Origin: Dehalococcoidales bacterium
Lineage (GTDB): Bacteria; Chloroflexota; Dehalococcoidia; Dehalococcoidales; UBA2162
Assembly: GCA_030648675.1 (NCBI GenBank)
Contig: JAUSGV010000177.1
Span: forward strand, 1 to 28,500
DNA length: 28,500 bases
Direction: 5' to 3'
Position numbers and translations under genes: made by a program. Under the pieces are notes generated by a model that worked only from the letters and a program-made list of their open reading frames with translations, was not told the DNA's origin and did not search any database. This document shows, one piece after another, positions 7,100 to 14,995 of this stretch (the first letter of the stretch is position 1; every line of letters begins with the position of its first letter).

Positions 7100-8590
7100 C
7101 TACTTGGTGCGCTTGAATTCCAGCCTTAGGGCGTTCCGGGTACTTTCGCTGATTTTCACCCTTTCATCGATGCGCCAACCGGCAACCCACACTATCTGAT
7201 GGGGTGAGGCAACCATAGGAACGCGATCACGCCACGACCGGGGAATGCGGGCGTCGATCATGAATCGGGCCACCTTTTTCGGCCGGTCCATTCCCAGCGG
7301 CTGGAAAATATCGCCGGCCTTAAGCGGGCGGACAGTCAATTCTTTGCCTGTTTTATCGAAATCCAGATATGCAGTAAATGCACTAGACTTCTGGATTCCG
7401 GCCTTCGCCGGAATGACAGAATTGGAGGGCATATTTTCGCGCACAGGCACTTCCATCCCGTCGGGAATCGCAACAGTCACTATCCAACCCGAAAATCTGG
7501 TCTTCCCGGGTATCTTCAGCCTGATTTCACCTTCCAGGGGCGGGAAGGGACACAATTCAGCCGGATTTACCGATAGCGAGAATTTATCATAATCGACGGC
7601 AAAGATTAAGCCGCCGGGTAAATTGATGCTTCTACCGGCGGGTAAGGCCAGGGCTGTCTTGATTTCGTCGATATGGCGCGACTCGATATCATCAAGATTT
7701 CCCTGTAGTTTTTCCAAAATCATAAGTACCAGGCTTCTTTGCAGCACCGTGGGAACCCCCATAAACTTCCGCTTATCGAGAATAAAAGCTTCATTCTCCT
7801 GGCGGACAATCCTGTCCCACAAACCTCTGCACTCTTGTTCAACAAAGTCCGCGGTTTCTACCGCTTGCACGGAAGTCCGCTGCAGCGCTTCGGCGATGCG
7901 CGGATTATACTTCTTCAGCAAAGGCAGAAGTTCGAGCCGCACCCGGTTTCGGAATGGCGACATCGAAAGATTCGAGGAATCGATCCGCGGCCGCAGGTGC
8001 AGCGTCCGGCAGTAGTCGCCAGTCATACTTCGGCTTGCCCCAAGCAAAGGCCGGACCACCGTGATACCCATTTCCCCTGACTGCCATCTACTTATCGCCT
8101 GCAAGCCTCGCAGCCCCCGGATTCCGCTGCCCCGGATAAGATGCATCAAGATGGTTTCGATGTGGTCGTCGCTTGTGTGGGCTACGGCTACCCTGTCCGT
8201 ACCGATAGCATCAGCAACATCCGCGAAGAAAGCGTACCGCACCTCGCGTGCCGCCTCTTCTAACGAGAGTCTGTGCTTAGCCCGAAACGATTTTACATCT
8301 CGTTTTTCTATCGATGCCGGAATGCCGAGCTTTTTGGCCGAACGAGCTACGTAGCGGGCATCCGCGTTCGACTCGGTACCGCGCAAGCCGTGATCAAGGT
8401 GAGCTACATGAAGATCAACTTTCAGCGTTTCCCGCAAATTAGACAGGATATGTAAGAGACATACCGAGTCCTGCCCGCCGGAGACGGCCACCAGCAAACG
8501 TTTTTGATTTCCGATAAGGTTGTGCTCGCGAATAAGATCGCGGGCGCTGGACTGAGCCAAAGACGCCAAAACCGATTCTTTCACCTTCAC
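7100..8590 (-). CDS. tilS: tRNA(Ile)-lysidine synthetase
   Basis: Modifies C34 of the minor tRNA-Ile(CAU) to lysidine so that it reads AUA; an essential ATP-dependent enzyme in most bacteria. The N-terminal PP-loop SGGQDS is at residues 37-42 of the chosen protein, followed by VAHLDHGLRG and the VAHTSDDHIETILMHLIRGSG segment typical of the family. The C-terminal domain contains LTVRPLKAGDIFQPLGM and the KKVARFMIDARIPRSWRDRVP signature. Start GTG 8590 is 4 nt after the stop of the upstream gene, with GAAGG upstream; the frame itself extends to 8746 inside that gene. The protein is 496 aa, a little long, partly because a 10-residue SVIPAKAGIQ block from an in-frame repeat (7391-7418) lies between the two C-terminal parts. 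Confidence 0.94.
   Translation of the reverse strand: MKVKESVLASLAQSSARDLIREHNLIGNQKRLLVAVSGGQDSVCLLHILSNLRETLKVDLHVAHLDHGLRGTESNADARYVARSAKKLGIPASIEKRDVKSFRAKHRLSLEEAAREVRYAFFADVADAIGTDRVAVAHTSDDHIETILMHLIRGSGIRGLRGLQAISRWQSGEMGITVVRPLLGASRSMTGDYCRTLHLRPRIDSSNLSMSPFRNRVRLELLPLLKKYNPRIAEALQRTSVQAVETADFVEQECRGLWDRIVRQENEAFILDKRKFMGVPTVLQRSLVLMILEKLQGNLDDIESRHIDEIKTALALPAGRSINLPGGLIFAVDYDKFSLSVNPAELCPFPPLEGEIRLKIPGKTRFSGWIVTVAIPDGMEVPVRENMPSNSVIPAKAGIQKSSAFTAYLDFDKTGKELTVRPLKAGDIFQPLGMDRPKKVARFMIDARIPRSWRDRVPMVASPHQIVWVAGWRIDERVKISESTRNALRLEFKRTK
7391..7418. repeat. Palindromic element inserted in frame in tilS
   Basis: CTGGATTCCGGC-CTTC-GCCGGAATGACA; the arms ATTCCGGC/GCCGGAAT are perfect. 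On the tilS strand it is translated as SVIPAKAGIQ. The intergenic copy at 5066-5085 has the same flanks and loop. Confidence 0.85.
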
Positions 8591-8594
8591 GGTC

Positions 8595-9242
8595 TCAACT
8601 ACCTTCAAGGATAAGCCGGGTGCGGTGGATCGATTGTGGGTGTCCGGTAAAGCCCAGGGCGGCAGCAACCTGCTCCGGCCTTCCCGAGCCGGAACTACCG
8701 CAGCGGAGACGCATGCCGATAGAACCGGCGGACTGCTCCCATTCAATAAGCCACACGTCTTCGATCAGCAGCCTTAGATCGTAGCTTTTTTCCCCGGTAT
8801 CACGCTTGTGATGCCAGGGCAACGTTTCCAGCGCAAGCAATCGCGAAACAGCCGATTCGACGTCGGTCTTGGCCTTGTCCTCTGTCAATTCAACTCGGTA
8901 TTCTGCCTGACGCATCTGCGACTGCAGCGAAGGCAGCGTCGGCGACACCGGCATAACCTCCATGATTTCAAAACCCGGCGTTAATTGCCGGGTCACACCC
9001 GCGGCGAAGCCCTGCGGCGACATCCACCCGTTAAGGATGATGTCCATCAATTCGGCGTCGCTGATTACCCCTACCGGCAGCGGCGCCGCCAGCGAAATGC
9101 GCGGATGGGGGCTGAATCCTTCCGAATAAGCCAGCGGGATACGGGCACGGCGGAATGCCCTTTCCCAAAACCGCATTATGTCAAGGTGGGAAATAAACTT
9201 TACTTCCTCTCCCCGGCCGAACTTAACCCGCAGGCGCTGCAT
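8595..9242 (-). CDS. TIGR03936/DUF2344 family (radical SAM-linked) protein
   Basis: The N-terminus RLRVKFGRGEEVKFISHLDIMRFWERAFRRA and SEGFSPHPRISLAAPLPVG are the classic signature of the TIGR03936/DUF2344 family, usually encoded next to, or fused with, a B12-binding radical SAM protein (TIGR03960). No such partner is present here. The molecular role is unknown; involvement in RNA or ribosome modification has been suggested from context. The length, 215 aa, is typical. ATG 9242 follows GGGGAG and overlaps the upstream CNNM/CorC gene by 20 nt. tilS begins 4 nt after its stop, so translation of all three is probably coupled. Confidence 0.88.
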   Translation of the reverse strand: MQRLRVKFGRGEEVKFISHLDIMRFWERAFRRARIPLAYSEGFSPHPRISLAAPLPVGVISDAELMDIILNGWMSPQGFAAGVTRQLTPGFEIMEVMPVSPTLPSLQSQMRQAEYRVELTEDKAKTDVESAVSRLLALETLPWHHKRDTGEKSYDLRLLIEDVWLIEWEQSAGSIGMRLRCGSSGSGRPEQVAAALGFTGHPQSIHRTRLILEGS

Positions 9243-10521
9243 CTTTCTCCCCGGTACTCTTGTCCGTGCGCTCTTTCACCACCAGTATCTCCTCGATCTT
9301 CACCGCATCCATCTTCGTGATGACGATTTTCAGGTTCTTGTATTTTATCTGTTCCCCCTGCCGGGGAATTCGCCCGATAAGAGAAAGTACAAAACCCGCT
9401 ACCGTCTCGTAATCACCCTCCGGTAAACCCAATTCCATCTCTTCATTGGCTTCCGTCAGGCGCATTCCGCCGTCGATTTGGAACGTGCGCTCGTCGACTA
9501 CCTCGTAGTCTCTTTCCACGCCGGTTATTTCGCTGCCTACGGGACCGATGATTTCTTCGATAAGCTGGTTGAAGTTGACCGTGCCGGCGGTGCCGCCATA
9601 TTCGTCCACAACAATGCACATGTGGAAGTTACCGTCGCGCATCTCCGCTAAAAGCTCGTTGACCGGCTTGGTTTCGGGAGCGAGACAGGCCGGTCTGACA
9701 AGGTCGTCGACAAGGCTTTCGCGAGTGATCGTGCCTTTGGCGTGCTCCATAAGGACGTCCTTTATCGAAAGAATACCGGTAAGGTTGTCGCGTTGTTCCT
9801 GATAAACCGGGTAACGGGAAAACGGGTGCTCCTCGTAAATCTTGAGGAAATCGGCGATAGTGGCACCCTTTTCGATAAAGACGACCTCAGGGCGCGGCAC
9901 CATGATTTCCTTGACAGGTCGGTCGCCTATCTCGAATACGTTGTGGATCATCTCCGCCGCCTCTTTTTCCACTGTCCCGTCACGGTGTCCGACCGAGATC
10001 ATGGTACGAATCTCTTCCTCGCTGACCAAAGAGCGGGGCACCGGGGTACCCCCGACCAATTTGGTCAAAACGGATGATACCCCGCTTAATAAGAAAACGA
10101 ACGGGCTTAGCAACCACGATACGACTCGAATAGGGCGGGCAAAAGCCAGAGACAGTCTTTCCGGGTGATTGATGGCCACGATCTTGGGTGTGGTATCGCA
10201 AAAAATGAGCAGGATAATTACCATACCGATGGTGGCAAAAACGATACCGGCCTGTCCCCACCAGGCCAATGCCAGAGCTGCGGCGAGTGTGGCCGCGGCA
10301 GTCTGTACGACTTCGTTACCGGTCAGGACGGTAGACAACAGCTTCTCCGGATGCTCCATCAGCCTGGCAACCAGTTCGGCACCCTTTACGCCTTGGCTAA
10401 CCATATGCTCCAGCCTGATCCTTTGCAGGGAGATTAGAGCAGTTTCGGCAGAAGAAAACAGACCGGATAATAAAACACAAAGAATAATCAGACCAAGATA
10501 CAACATTTCTGTGCCACTCAT
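9223..10521 (-). CDS. CNNM/CBS/CorC-domain membrane protein (hemolysin-like)
   Basis: Integral membrane protein of the HlyC/CorC (CNNM) family, linked elsewhere to Mg2+ or Co2+ handling. An N-terminal DUF21 domain with about four membrane segments contains LLSGLFSSAETALISL and LTGNEVVQTAAATLAAA. A CBS pair follows (VKEIMVPRPEVVFI ... PFSRYPVYQ ... LTGILSIKDVL, then FHMCIVVDEYGGTAGTVNFNQLIEEIIG). The C-terminal CorC/HlyC domain reads RTFQIDGGMRLTEANE...YETVAGFVLSLIGRIPRQG. Start ATG 10521 follows GAGGTGA; an in-frame upstream codon at 10551 would fall in the promoter. The protein is 432 aa, normal. It is the first gene of a three-gene operon with the DUF2344 gene and tilS. Confidence 0.93.
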   Translation of the reverse strand: MSGTEMLYLGLIILCVLLSGLFSSAETALISLQRIRLEHMVSQGVKGAELVARLMEHPEKLLSTVLTGNEVVQTAAATLAAALALAWWGQAGIVFATIGMVIILLIFCDTTPKIVAINHPERLSLAFARPIRVVSWLLSPFVFLLSGVSSVLTKLVGGTPVPRSLVSEEEIRTMISVGHRDGTVEKEAAEMIHNVFEIGDRPVKEIMVPRPEVVFIEKGATIADFLKIYEEHPFSRYPVYQEQRDNLTGILSIKDVLMEHAKGTITRESLVDDLVRPACLAPETKPVNELLAEMRDGNFHMCIVVDEYGGTAGTVNFNQLIEEIIGPVGSEITGVERDYEVVDERTFQIDGGMRLTEANEEMELGLPEGDYETVAGFVLSLIGRIPRQGEQIKYKNLKIVITKMDAVKIEEILVVKERTDKSTGEKDAAPAG

Positions 10522-10541
10522 ACGTATCACCTCACGAAGCC

Positions 10542-10570
10542 ATGATAACATCGGCCTAAAGGAGTGTCAA
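10542..10570 (-). promoter_or_regulatory. Housekeeping-type promoter of the CNNM/DUF2344/tilS operon
   Basis: On the minus strand TTGACA (10570-10565), a 17-nt spacer, then TATCAT (10547-10542). The predicted start is near 10535, giving a leader of about 14 nt that holds the GAGGTGA ribosome site before ATG 10521. Confidence 0.8.
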
Positions 10571-10585
10571 AAACCAACCTTCCCT

Positions 10586-10690
10586 CACACCTGTCATTGC
10601 GAGATTCAGCATCGAGCTGAACCGAAGCAATCTACATCAATTTTGTTGAGATCGCCACGTCCTTCACGTTGAAGGACTCGCGAAGACAAT
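10586..10690. repeat. Diverged dispersed repeat, GTCATTGCGAG class
   Basis: Contains GTCATTGCGAG, CGAAGCAATCT, GAGATCGCCACG and GGACTCGCGAAGACA in the order typical of a common REP-like intergenic repeat, here diverged. It lies between divergent genes. Related to 1738-1801. Confidence 0.55.
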
Positions 10691-10809
10691 TGAGCGGTAC
10701 GGAATCGCCGCGGCCGCCCAGGAGCGCAAAAGTTGAGAAACGTATTGGAGAAGTACAACGTGTTGCTTAAACCATTGAGAGGGTTTATTATGAGGAAGGA
10801 GCGTAAACC

Positions 10810-11226
10810 ATGTTTTGTCCGGCTTGCAAGCACGCCATGATCGTCGTCGAGTACCACCGCATCGAGCTTGATTATTGCCCGAATTGCCAGGGCGTCTGGT
10901 TCGATTCGGGTGAGCTTGAACTGTGGCTGAAGTCCACCGGGAGGGAAGACGAACGGAGATTCCTCAGCGAAATGCTCAACGGTCCGGAGGCCGACATTGC
11001 GGAACAAAAGCGGCGTTGTCCTATCTGCCGCCAGACGCTGAAAAAGGTAGCTGTCAGCAAAGAGCCGGAGGCGCATATCGACGCCTGCCCGCGGGGTAAC
11101 GGAATATGGTTCGACGGCGGCGAGGTTGACGTTCTTTTAAAAGAGATGGACGGAAAGACCGGCATTCAGGTTCCCGTCACCGCCTTCCTCAGTGAAGTTT
11201 TTCAGGCGAGGAAACAAGCCGCATAG
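10810..11226 (+). CDS. Double zinc-ribbon (zf-TFIIB type) protein
   Basis: 138 aa, two tandem TFIIB-type zinc ribbons. The first is complete: C3xxC6, then C23xxC26 followed by QGVWFDSGELE. The second has C70xxC73 and C93, followed by PRGNGIWFDGGEV; the fourth ligand position is Gly96, and the His that commonly follows in CPRGHG is Asn97, so zinc binding there may be weak or use another ligand. The (V/I)WFD-GGE motif after each ribbon is the family hallmark. The role is unknown, but genes of this type recur next to lemA and htpX. GGAAGGAG precedes the ATG, and lemA starts 28 nt after the stop, so the two likely form a transcription unit. Confidence 0.88.
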   Translation: MFCPACKHAMIVVEYHRIELDYCPNCQGVWFDSGELELWLKSTGREDERRFLSEMLNGPEADIAEQKRRCPICRQTLKKVAVSKEPEAHIDACPRGNGIWFDGGEVDVLLKEMDGKTGIQVPVTAFLSEVFQARKQAA

Positions 11227-11254
11227 TTGTGAAAAATAATTAGGAGGTGTTCTT

Positions 11255-11815
11255 ATGCCTGTTCTCTGGATTATTCTTGGCATCATCGTCGTTCTGGCAC
11301 TTATATTTATCGGCACTTATAACAGCCTGGTCGGATTGCGCAATCAGGTCAAGAACGCCTGGGCGCAGATCGACGTCCAGTTGAAAAGACGCTACGACCT
11401 GATCCCGAACCTGGTTGAGACCGTGAAGGGCTACAAGAACTTCGAACGGGAAACGCTCGAAGCGGTAGTCAAGGCCCGCAACATCGCTCTCCAGGCATCG
11501 TCTGCCGGGGCTGCGGAGCGGGGAAAAGCCGAGGGCGAACTCAGCGGGGCTTTAGCCCGCTTGATGGTAGTCGTAGAGCAATACCCCGACCTTAAAGCGA
11601 ACCAGAACTTTCTGGCACTGCAGGAAGAGCTGGCTTCGACGGAAAACAAGATCAGCTTCTCCCGCCAGTACTATAACGACAACGTCCTGCGATACAACAA
11701 CCAGACGCAGATGTTCCCCTCGAACATAGTTGCCAACATGACCGGATTCAAGGCCGGCGAATTCTTCGAAGTCACGTCCGAAGTGGAAAAAAACCCGGTT
11801 AAGGTCAGCTTCTAA
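11255..11815 (+). CDS. lemA: LemA family membrane-anchored protein
   Basis: 186 aa. One N-terminal membrane segment (VLWIILGIIVVLALIFIGTY) is followed by the LemA core: NSLVGLRNQVKNAWAQIDVQ, then LKRRYDLIPNLVETVKGY, EVVKARN-like EAVVKARN, YPDLKANQNFLALQEEL and FSRQYYNDNVLRYNNQTQMFPSNI. All are strongly conserved. The bulk is a helical bundle on the outer face of the membrane; its function is undefined. AGGAGGTG gives a very strong ribosome site. The gene sits between a zinc-ribbon gene and htpX, a widely conserved association pointing to membrane protein quality control. Confidence 0.95.
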   Translation: MPVLWIILGIIVVLALIFIGTYNSLVGLRNQVKNAWAQIDVQLKRRYDLIPNLVETVKGYKNFERETLEAVVKARNIALQASSAGAAERGKAEGELSGALARLMVVVEQYPDLKANQNFLALQEELASTENKISFSRQYYNDNVLRYNNQTQMFPSNIVANMTGFKAGEFFEVTSEVEKNPVKVSF

Positions 11816-11857
11816 ATAGTTTCGCTTGTAAAGGGAATTGCGCGAATCAAATTTCTC

Positions 11858-11970
11858 TCTCCCCTTGCGGGAGAGATATAAAGCCTGCCCTGAGCGAAGC
11901 CGAATGGGTGAGGGGTAAAATTATCAGTTATCACCCTCACCTTGCCTCTCCCGTCGAGGGAGAGGAACAT
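11858..11970. repeat. Hairpin repeat pair, CTCTCCC class
   Basis: Two stem-loops: CTCTCCCC-TTGC-GGGAGAG near 11860-11880 and CCTCTCCC-GTCGA-GGGAGAGG near 11950-11970, joined by sequence with GTGAGGGGT and CACCCTCACC that also pair, making a larger nested inverted repeat. The first unit recurs at 15302-15340. It lies in the lemA-htpX gap and could attenuate transcription, though no U-tract follows. Confidence 0.7.
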
Positions 11971-12000
11971 TATTGTTTGATGCGAGATTATTAAGTAGAC

Positions 12001-13206
12001 ATGTGGGAACAGATACGGTCGAACCGCATCCGGTCGGTAATACTGGTCGCCTTCATGGGACTGGTATTACTGGCGCTGGGCTATGCTCTCGGCCTGTATT
12101 TTTTTGATTCCGCAACCGCCGGGCTGGTCCTGGCGCTCATCGTTTGGGGCATCACGAATATGGTCGCCTATTTCCAGGGCGACAGTATACTTCTCAGCGT
12201 CGCCGGAGCCAGGAAGATCAAACGGGAAGACCATCCCCGGCTTTTTAACGTCGTCGAAGAAATGAAGATTGCCTCCGGCATGGAGAAAATGCCGGACATT
12301 TATATCATCGACGACCCGGCACTGAACGCCTTCGCCACCGGGCGGGACGCCAATCATGCCTCGGTCGCCATTACCGCCGGTCTGCTGCAAAAGCTGAAAC
12401 GGGACGAACTGCAAGGCGTTATCGGCCACGAAATGGCCCACATCAAGAACCGCGACGTCCTGCTGATGGCATTATCCGCCGTTCTTCTCGGCACCATCGT
12501 CATGCTCTCATGGTATGCGTCTCGTTTCGTTTTCTTCGGTGGGATGGGAGGCGGACGGCGGGGCTCTTCCCGGGACCGCGACGGCGGCGGTGCCCAGATC
12601 ATCGTCCTGGTAATTGCCGTCGTGTTGATGATACTGGCACCCATCCTGGCACAGTTAATCTACTTTGCTATTTCGCGCCGGCGTGAATATCTCGCCGACG
12701 CCTCTTCCGCCCTCTACACCCGCTATCCGGAAGGGTTGGCCTCGGCCCTGGAAAAACTGGCCAATTCCGATACCTCGGTCAAGGCAGCCAACCAGGCAAC
12801 GGCGCCGATGTACACGATAAACCCGTTCAAGAAAGCCGGAATGTCGGCGAACAGCCTGACGGCGACCCATCCTGCAATCGCCGACAGAGTCCGCATTTTA
12901 CGTTCCATGTCCGGAGCTTCCTACGCCGATTATGAAAAGGCCTACAAGGAGTTGAAAGGAAAGGGTATAATACCTGCATCTGCCGTGGCAGCGGGGGCGG
13001 TGGGCTTACGGGCAGCAGAGCCCGCGGCACCCGTGGAAGAGCCGGGCGAGCAAATCGAGCGTGCCCGCGATACCTCGGACATGCTGTGGCGGATGAACGA
13101 TTACCGGACGATAGACTGCCAGTGCGGTACCCGCCTCAGAGTATCGCCGGATTATGCGGAGCCGAGCGTGCGGTGTCCCCATTGTGGTAGAATACACCGC
13201 CTATAA
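12001..13206 (+). CDS. htpX: HtpX-like M48 membrane protease with C-terminal zinc ribbon
   Basis: Membrane metalloprotease of the M48B family that degrades damaged membrane proteins. Two N-terminal membrane segments precede the catalytic H143EMAH147; the third zinc ligand is Glu229 in SRRREYLADA. Two further hydrophobic stretches flank a Gly/Arg/Asp-rich loop (GGGRRGSSRDRDGGG). FKKAGMSANSLTATHPAIADRVRIL is the usual end of HtpX. Unlike a minimal HtpX (about 290 aa), this 401-aa protein continues through a linker into a zinc ribbon at its end: CQCGTRL ... RCPHCGRIHRL. No clear Shine-Dalgarno precedes ATG 12001, which lies 185 nt after lemA beyond a hairpin repeat. Confidence 0.93.
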   Translation: MWEQIRSNRIRSVILVAFMGLVLLALGYALGLYFFDSATAGLVLALIVWGITNMVAYFQGDSILLSVAGARKIKREDHPRLFNVVEEMKIASGMEKMPDIYIIDDPALNAFATGRDANHASVAITAGLLQKLKRDELQGVIGHEMAHIKNRDVLLMALSAVLLGTIVMLSWYASRFVFFGGMGGGRRGSSRDRDGGGAQIIVLVIAVVLMILAPILAQLIYFAISRRREYLADASSALYTRYPEGLASALEKLANSDTSVKAANQATAPMYTINPFKKAGMSANSLTATHPAIADRVRILRSMSGASYADYEKAYKELKGKGIIPASAVAAGAVGLRAAEPAAPVEEPGEQIERARDTSDMLWRMNDYRTIDCQCGTRLRVSPDYAEPSVRCPHCGRIHRL

Positions 13207-13233
13207 TATAAAAATCATGTACAGGAGCTTTTC

Positions 13234-13392
13234 ATGAAAACTTGTGTTAAAAGAGTATTTTGTCCCGCCTGTGGTAAATTGGTCCGGTGCCACGAGGAAA
13301 AAGCGGAACACGGAAAGCAGATCACATGCCGGAGCGGTCACGGCCTCCGTATTTGGAACGGCGTCCGCTGGACTCTCCTTACACCAGAATAA
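13234..13392 (+). CDS. Small zinc-ribbon-like protein (52 aa)
   Basis: ATG 13234 follows AGGAG with 7 nt spacing, and the frame closes at TAA 13390-13392. The product carries C10xxC13, C19-H20, H26, C32 and H36, a density of Cys and His that suggests one zinc site. The tail GLRIWNGVRWTL is aromatic. There is no membrane segment. It begins 27 nt after htpX. A TATAAT at 13202-13207 could be a promoter -10, but the best upstream TTGTGG is only 14 nt away, so co-transcription with htpX is as likely. Function unknown; it lies beside two other zinc-ribbon proteins. Confidence 0.7.
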   Translation: MKTCVKRVFCPACGKLVRCHEEKAEHGKQITCRSGHGLRIWNGVRWTLLTPE

Positions 13393-13460
13393 TTATAGCC
13401 TCGTTTAATTCTGAGTATTTTTCTCAGAAACAAACACAAATGGTCCTGGTAATATTCAGA

Positions 13461-13481
13461 CGGCCGGTTGAACACCGGCCG
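13461..13481. terminator. GC-rich hairpin, possible terminator
   Basis: CGGCCGGT-TGAAC-ACCGGCCG: 8-bp perfect stem, 5-nt loop. No U-tract follows on either strand, so it is a weak terminator candidate. It separates the htpX cluster from the hom promoter. Confidence 0.45.
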
Positions 13482-13510
13482 CCCCTGATTAACACGATTC
13501 CTGCTATCTT

Positions 13511-13538
13511 TTGACACCATTCCTTTTCCAGTTATAAT
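13511..13538 (+). promoter_or_regulatory. Consensus promoter of hom, leaderless arrangement
   Basis: TTGACA (13511-13516), 16-nt spacer, TATAAT (13533-13538): both hexamers match the sigma-70 consensus exactly. The start codon is at 13547, only 8 nt past the -10 box, so transcription should begin 0-2 nt before the ATG. Confidence 0.9.
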
Positions 13539-13546
13539 ATACGCAT

Positions 13547-14830
13547 ATGCCGGAAGCAAAGAGGAAATCCCCCGTAAAGACCGTGGCAGTGGTCGGCTTT
13601 GGCAACATCGGCAGCGGTGTCGTCGAGCTTCTCTACCAGAAGGGTATTCCCGGCCTTAAACTGGTCAAAGTGGTGGAAGCCGACCTGACGCGAAAGCGCC
13701 GGGTCAGCGTACCGCCGGAATTGCTCACCGCGGACTGGCACGAGGTCATCAACGACCCGAAGATAGACGTTATTGTCGAGCTTATCGGCGGCATCGAGCC
13801 GGCGAAAACCATCCAACTCGCCGCACTCAATGCGGGGAAAGACGTGGTTACCGCCAACAAAAAACTCCTCGCCAGGGAAGGCCAGGAGATATTCCAGTCC
13901 GCCGCTAATCTGAACCGCCGTATCGGCTTCAGAGCCAGTTTCGTGGGCTGCCATGCCCTCATCCACGAGTTCCGCCAGGCCGGCACCGCCGCCAAGAAGT
14001 TCCGCCGCATTTATGCCATCCTGAACGGGACTTCGAACTATATTCTCTCCGCAATGACGCGCGACGGTAAGACCTTCGAGGAAGCCTTGAAGGAAGCTCA
14101 GGCCAAGGGTTTTGCCGAAGCCAATCCTTCCGATGACATCGACGGTCTCGACACCGCCAGCAAGATAAGGATACTCCTGGGATTGATCAGCAACTCCTAC
14201 CATCACGCCGCTGATTTTCCGGTGGAAGGTATCCGTGAGATCACCTCTCAGGACGTTCAATACGCCGGTGAACTTGGCTATTCCGTCAAGCTCGTCGGCG
14301 TTATCGAGCAAACGGACGGGGTTTTTTCTGTCAGCGTTCGCCCCACCCTCGTGCCGCAGATTTCACTCCTCGGTTCGCTCCAGGAAGCCTATAACGGCAC
14401 CGAGATCGAGGATGAGTACGGCGTCATTTCCGGACTGGTGGCGCCGGGGGCGGGGACGTACCCCACCGCCGACGCCGTAATCAAGGACCTGCTCGATATC
14501 GCCGAAGGCCGCCCCATGCTCATGCCCGATTCCGCCGAACCCCTCGTCCTCGGCCCGAGCCAAAACGAGGTCCGCCGCTACTATCTGCGCTTTAGTGTCG
14601 TCGATCAGGCCGGCGTCCTGGCCCAGATATGCAACACCTTCTGGAAGTACAACATCAGCATCGCCGCCGTCATTCAGAAAGAAGCCACTTCCAAGGAATT
14701 CGTACCTCTCATCATCACCACCCATATGTCGCGCGAAGGAGACGTCGTGTCCGCCATCAACGAGGTGGACAAGCTTCCCTTCGTTAAAGCGAAGACGCAG
14801 ATCATCAGGATACTGGCGGCAGATACTTAG
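13547..14830 (+). CDS. hom: Homoserine dehydrogenase
   Basis: NAD(P)-dependent reduction of aspartate semialdehyde to homoserine, the branch to threonine and methionine. The Rossmann motif is VVGFGNIGSGV (residues 15-25). TANKKLLA supplies a conserved lysine, and residues 184-206 fit the homoserine dehydrogenase signature pattern (A-x3-G-F-A ... NP-x2-D-I-x-G-x-D-x3-K). YAILNGTSNYIL is also conserved. An ACT domain fills about 350-427, as in end-product-regulated forms. One odd feature: the substrate-loop motif usually read as VGGGIPI is here VGCHALI. The protein is 427 aa, normal. The start is set by a perfect promoter directly upstream; there is no Shine-Dalgarno, consistent with a leaderless message. 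Confidence 0.92.
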   Translation: MPEAKRKSPVKTVAVVGFGNIGSGVVELLYQKGIPGLKLVKVVEADLTRKRRVSVPPELLTADWHEVINDPKIDVIVELIGGIEPAKTIQLAALNAGKDVVTANKKLLAREGQEIFQSAANLNRRIGFRASFVGCHALIHEFRQAGTAAKKFRRIYAILNGTSNYILSAMTRDGKTFEEALKEAQAKGFAEANPSDDIDGLDTASKIRILLGLISNSYHHAADFPVEGIREITSQDVQYAGELGYSVKLVGVIEQTDGVFSVSVRPTLVPQISLLGSLQEAYNGTEIEDEYGVISGLVAPGAGTYPTADAVIKDLLDIAEGRPMLMPDSAEPLVLGPSQNEVRRYYLRFSVVDQAGVLAQICNTFWKYNISIAAVIQKEATSKEFVPLIITTHMSREGDVVSAINEVDKLPFVKAKTQIIRILAADT

Positions 14831-14839
14831 ACTAAATCC

Positions 14840-14913
14840 GAAGCACGAAATCCGAAATCCCAAACAAATTCAAAACACAAAATCCAAAACCATTCCGTGC
14901 CTCGACACGGAAT
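14840..14913. repeat. A/C-rich repeat joined to ATTCCGTG palindrome
   Basis: An A/C-rich run of CGAAATCC / CAAATTCAAAACAC-like units (about 14840-14890) leads into ATTCCGTG-N6-CACGGAAT (14892-14913). The same pairing of A/C-rich tract and palindrome is seen before rnc (125-273), suggesting one larger repeat unit. Confidence 0.7.
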
Positions 14914-14995
14914 CCAGCACAATGATTTAAGATTGACGATTAATGATTTTGATCTAAATCTTATCTCTTACATCTTATATCTCTCCGGTAGACCC

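Noticed and set aside
253..7418. CRISPR array made of the repeated palindromes
   Set aside because: Copies are scattered over kilobases, lack regular spacers, and no cas gene is present.
11858..11970. Rho-independent terminator between lemA and htpX
   Set aside because: The hairpins belong to a dispersed repeat class that recurs at 15302 and are not followed by a U-tract; kept as a repeat.
13532..14311. Minus-strand open frame (259 codons) opposite hom
   Set aside because: Shadow of hom in high-GC sequence; no motif, and it would cover the hom promoter.
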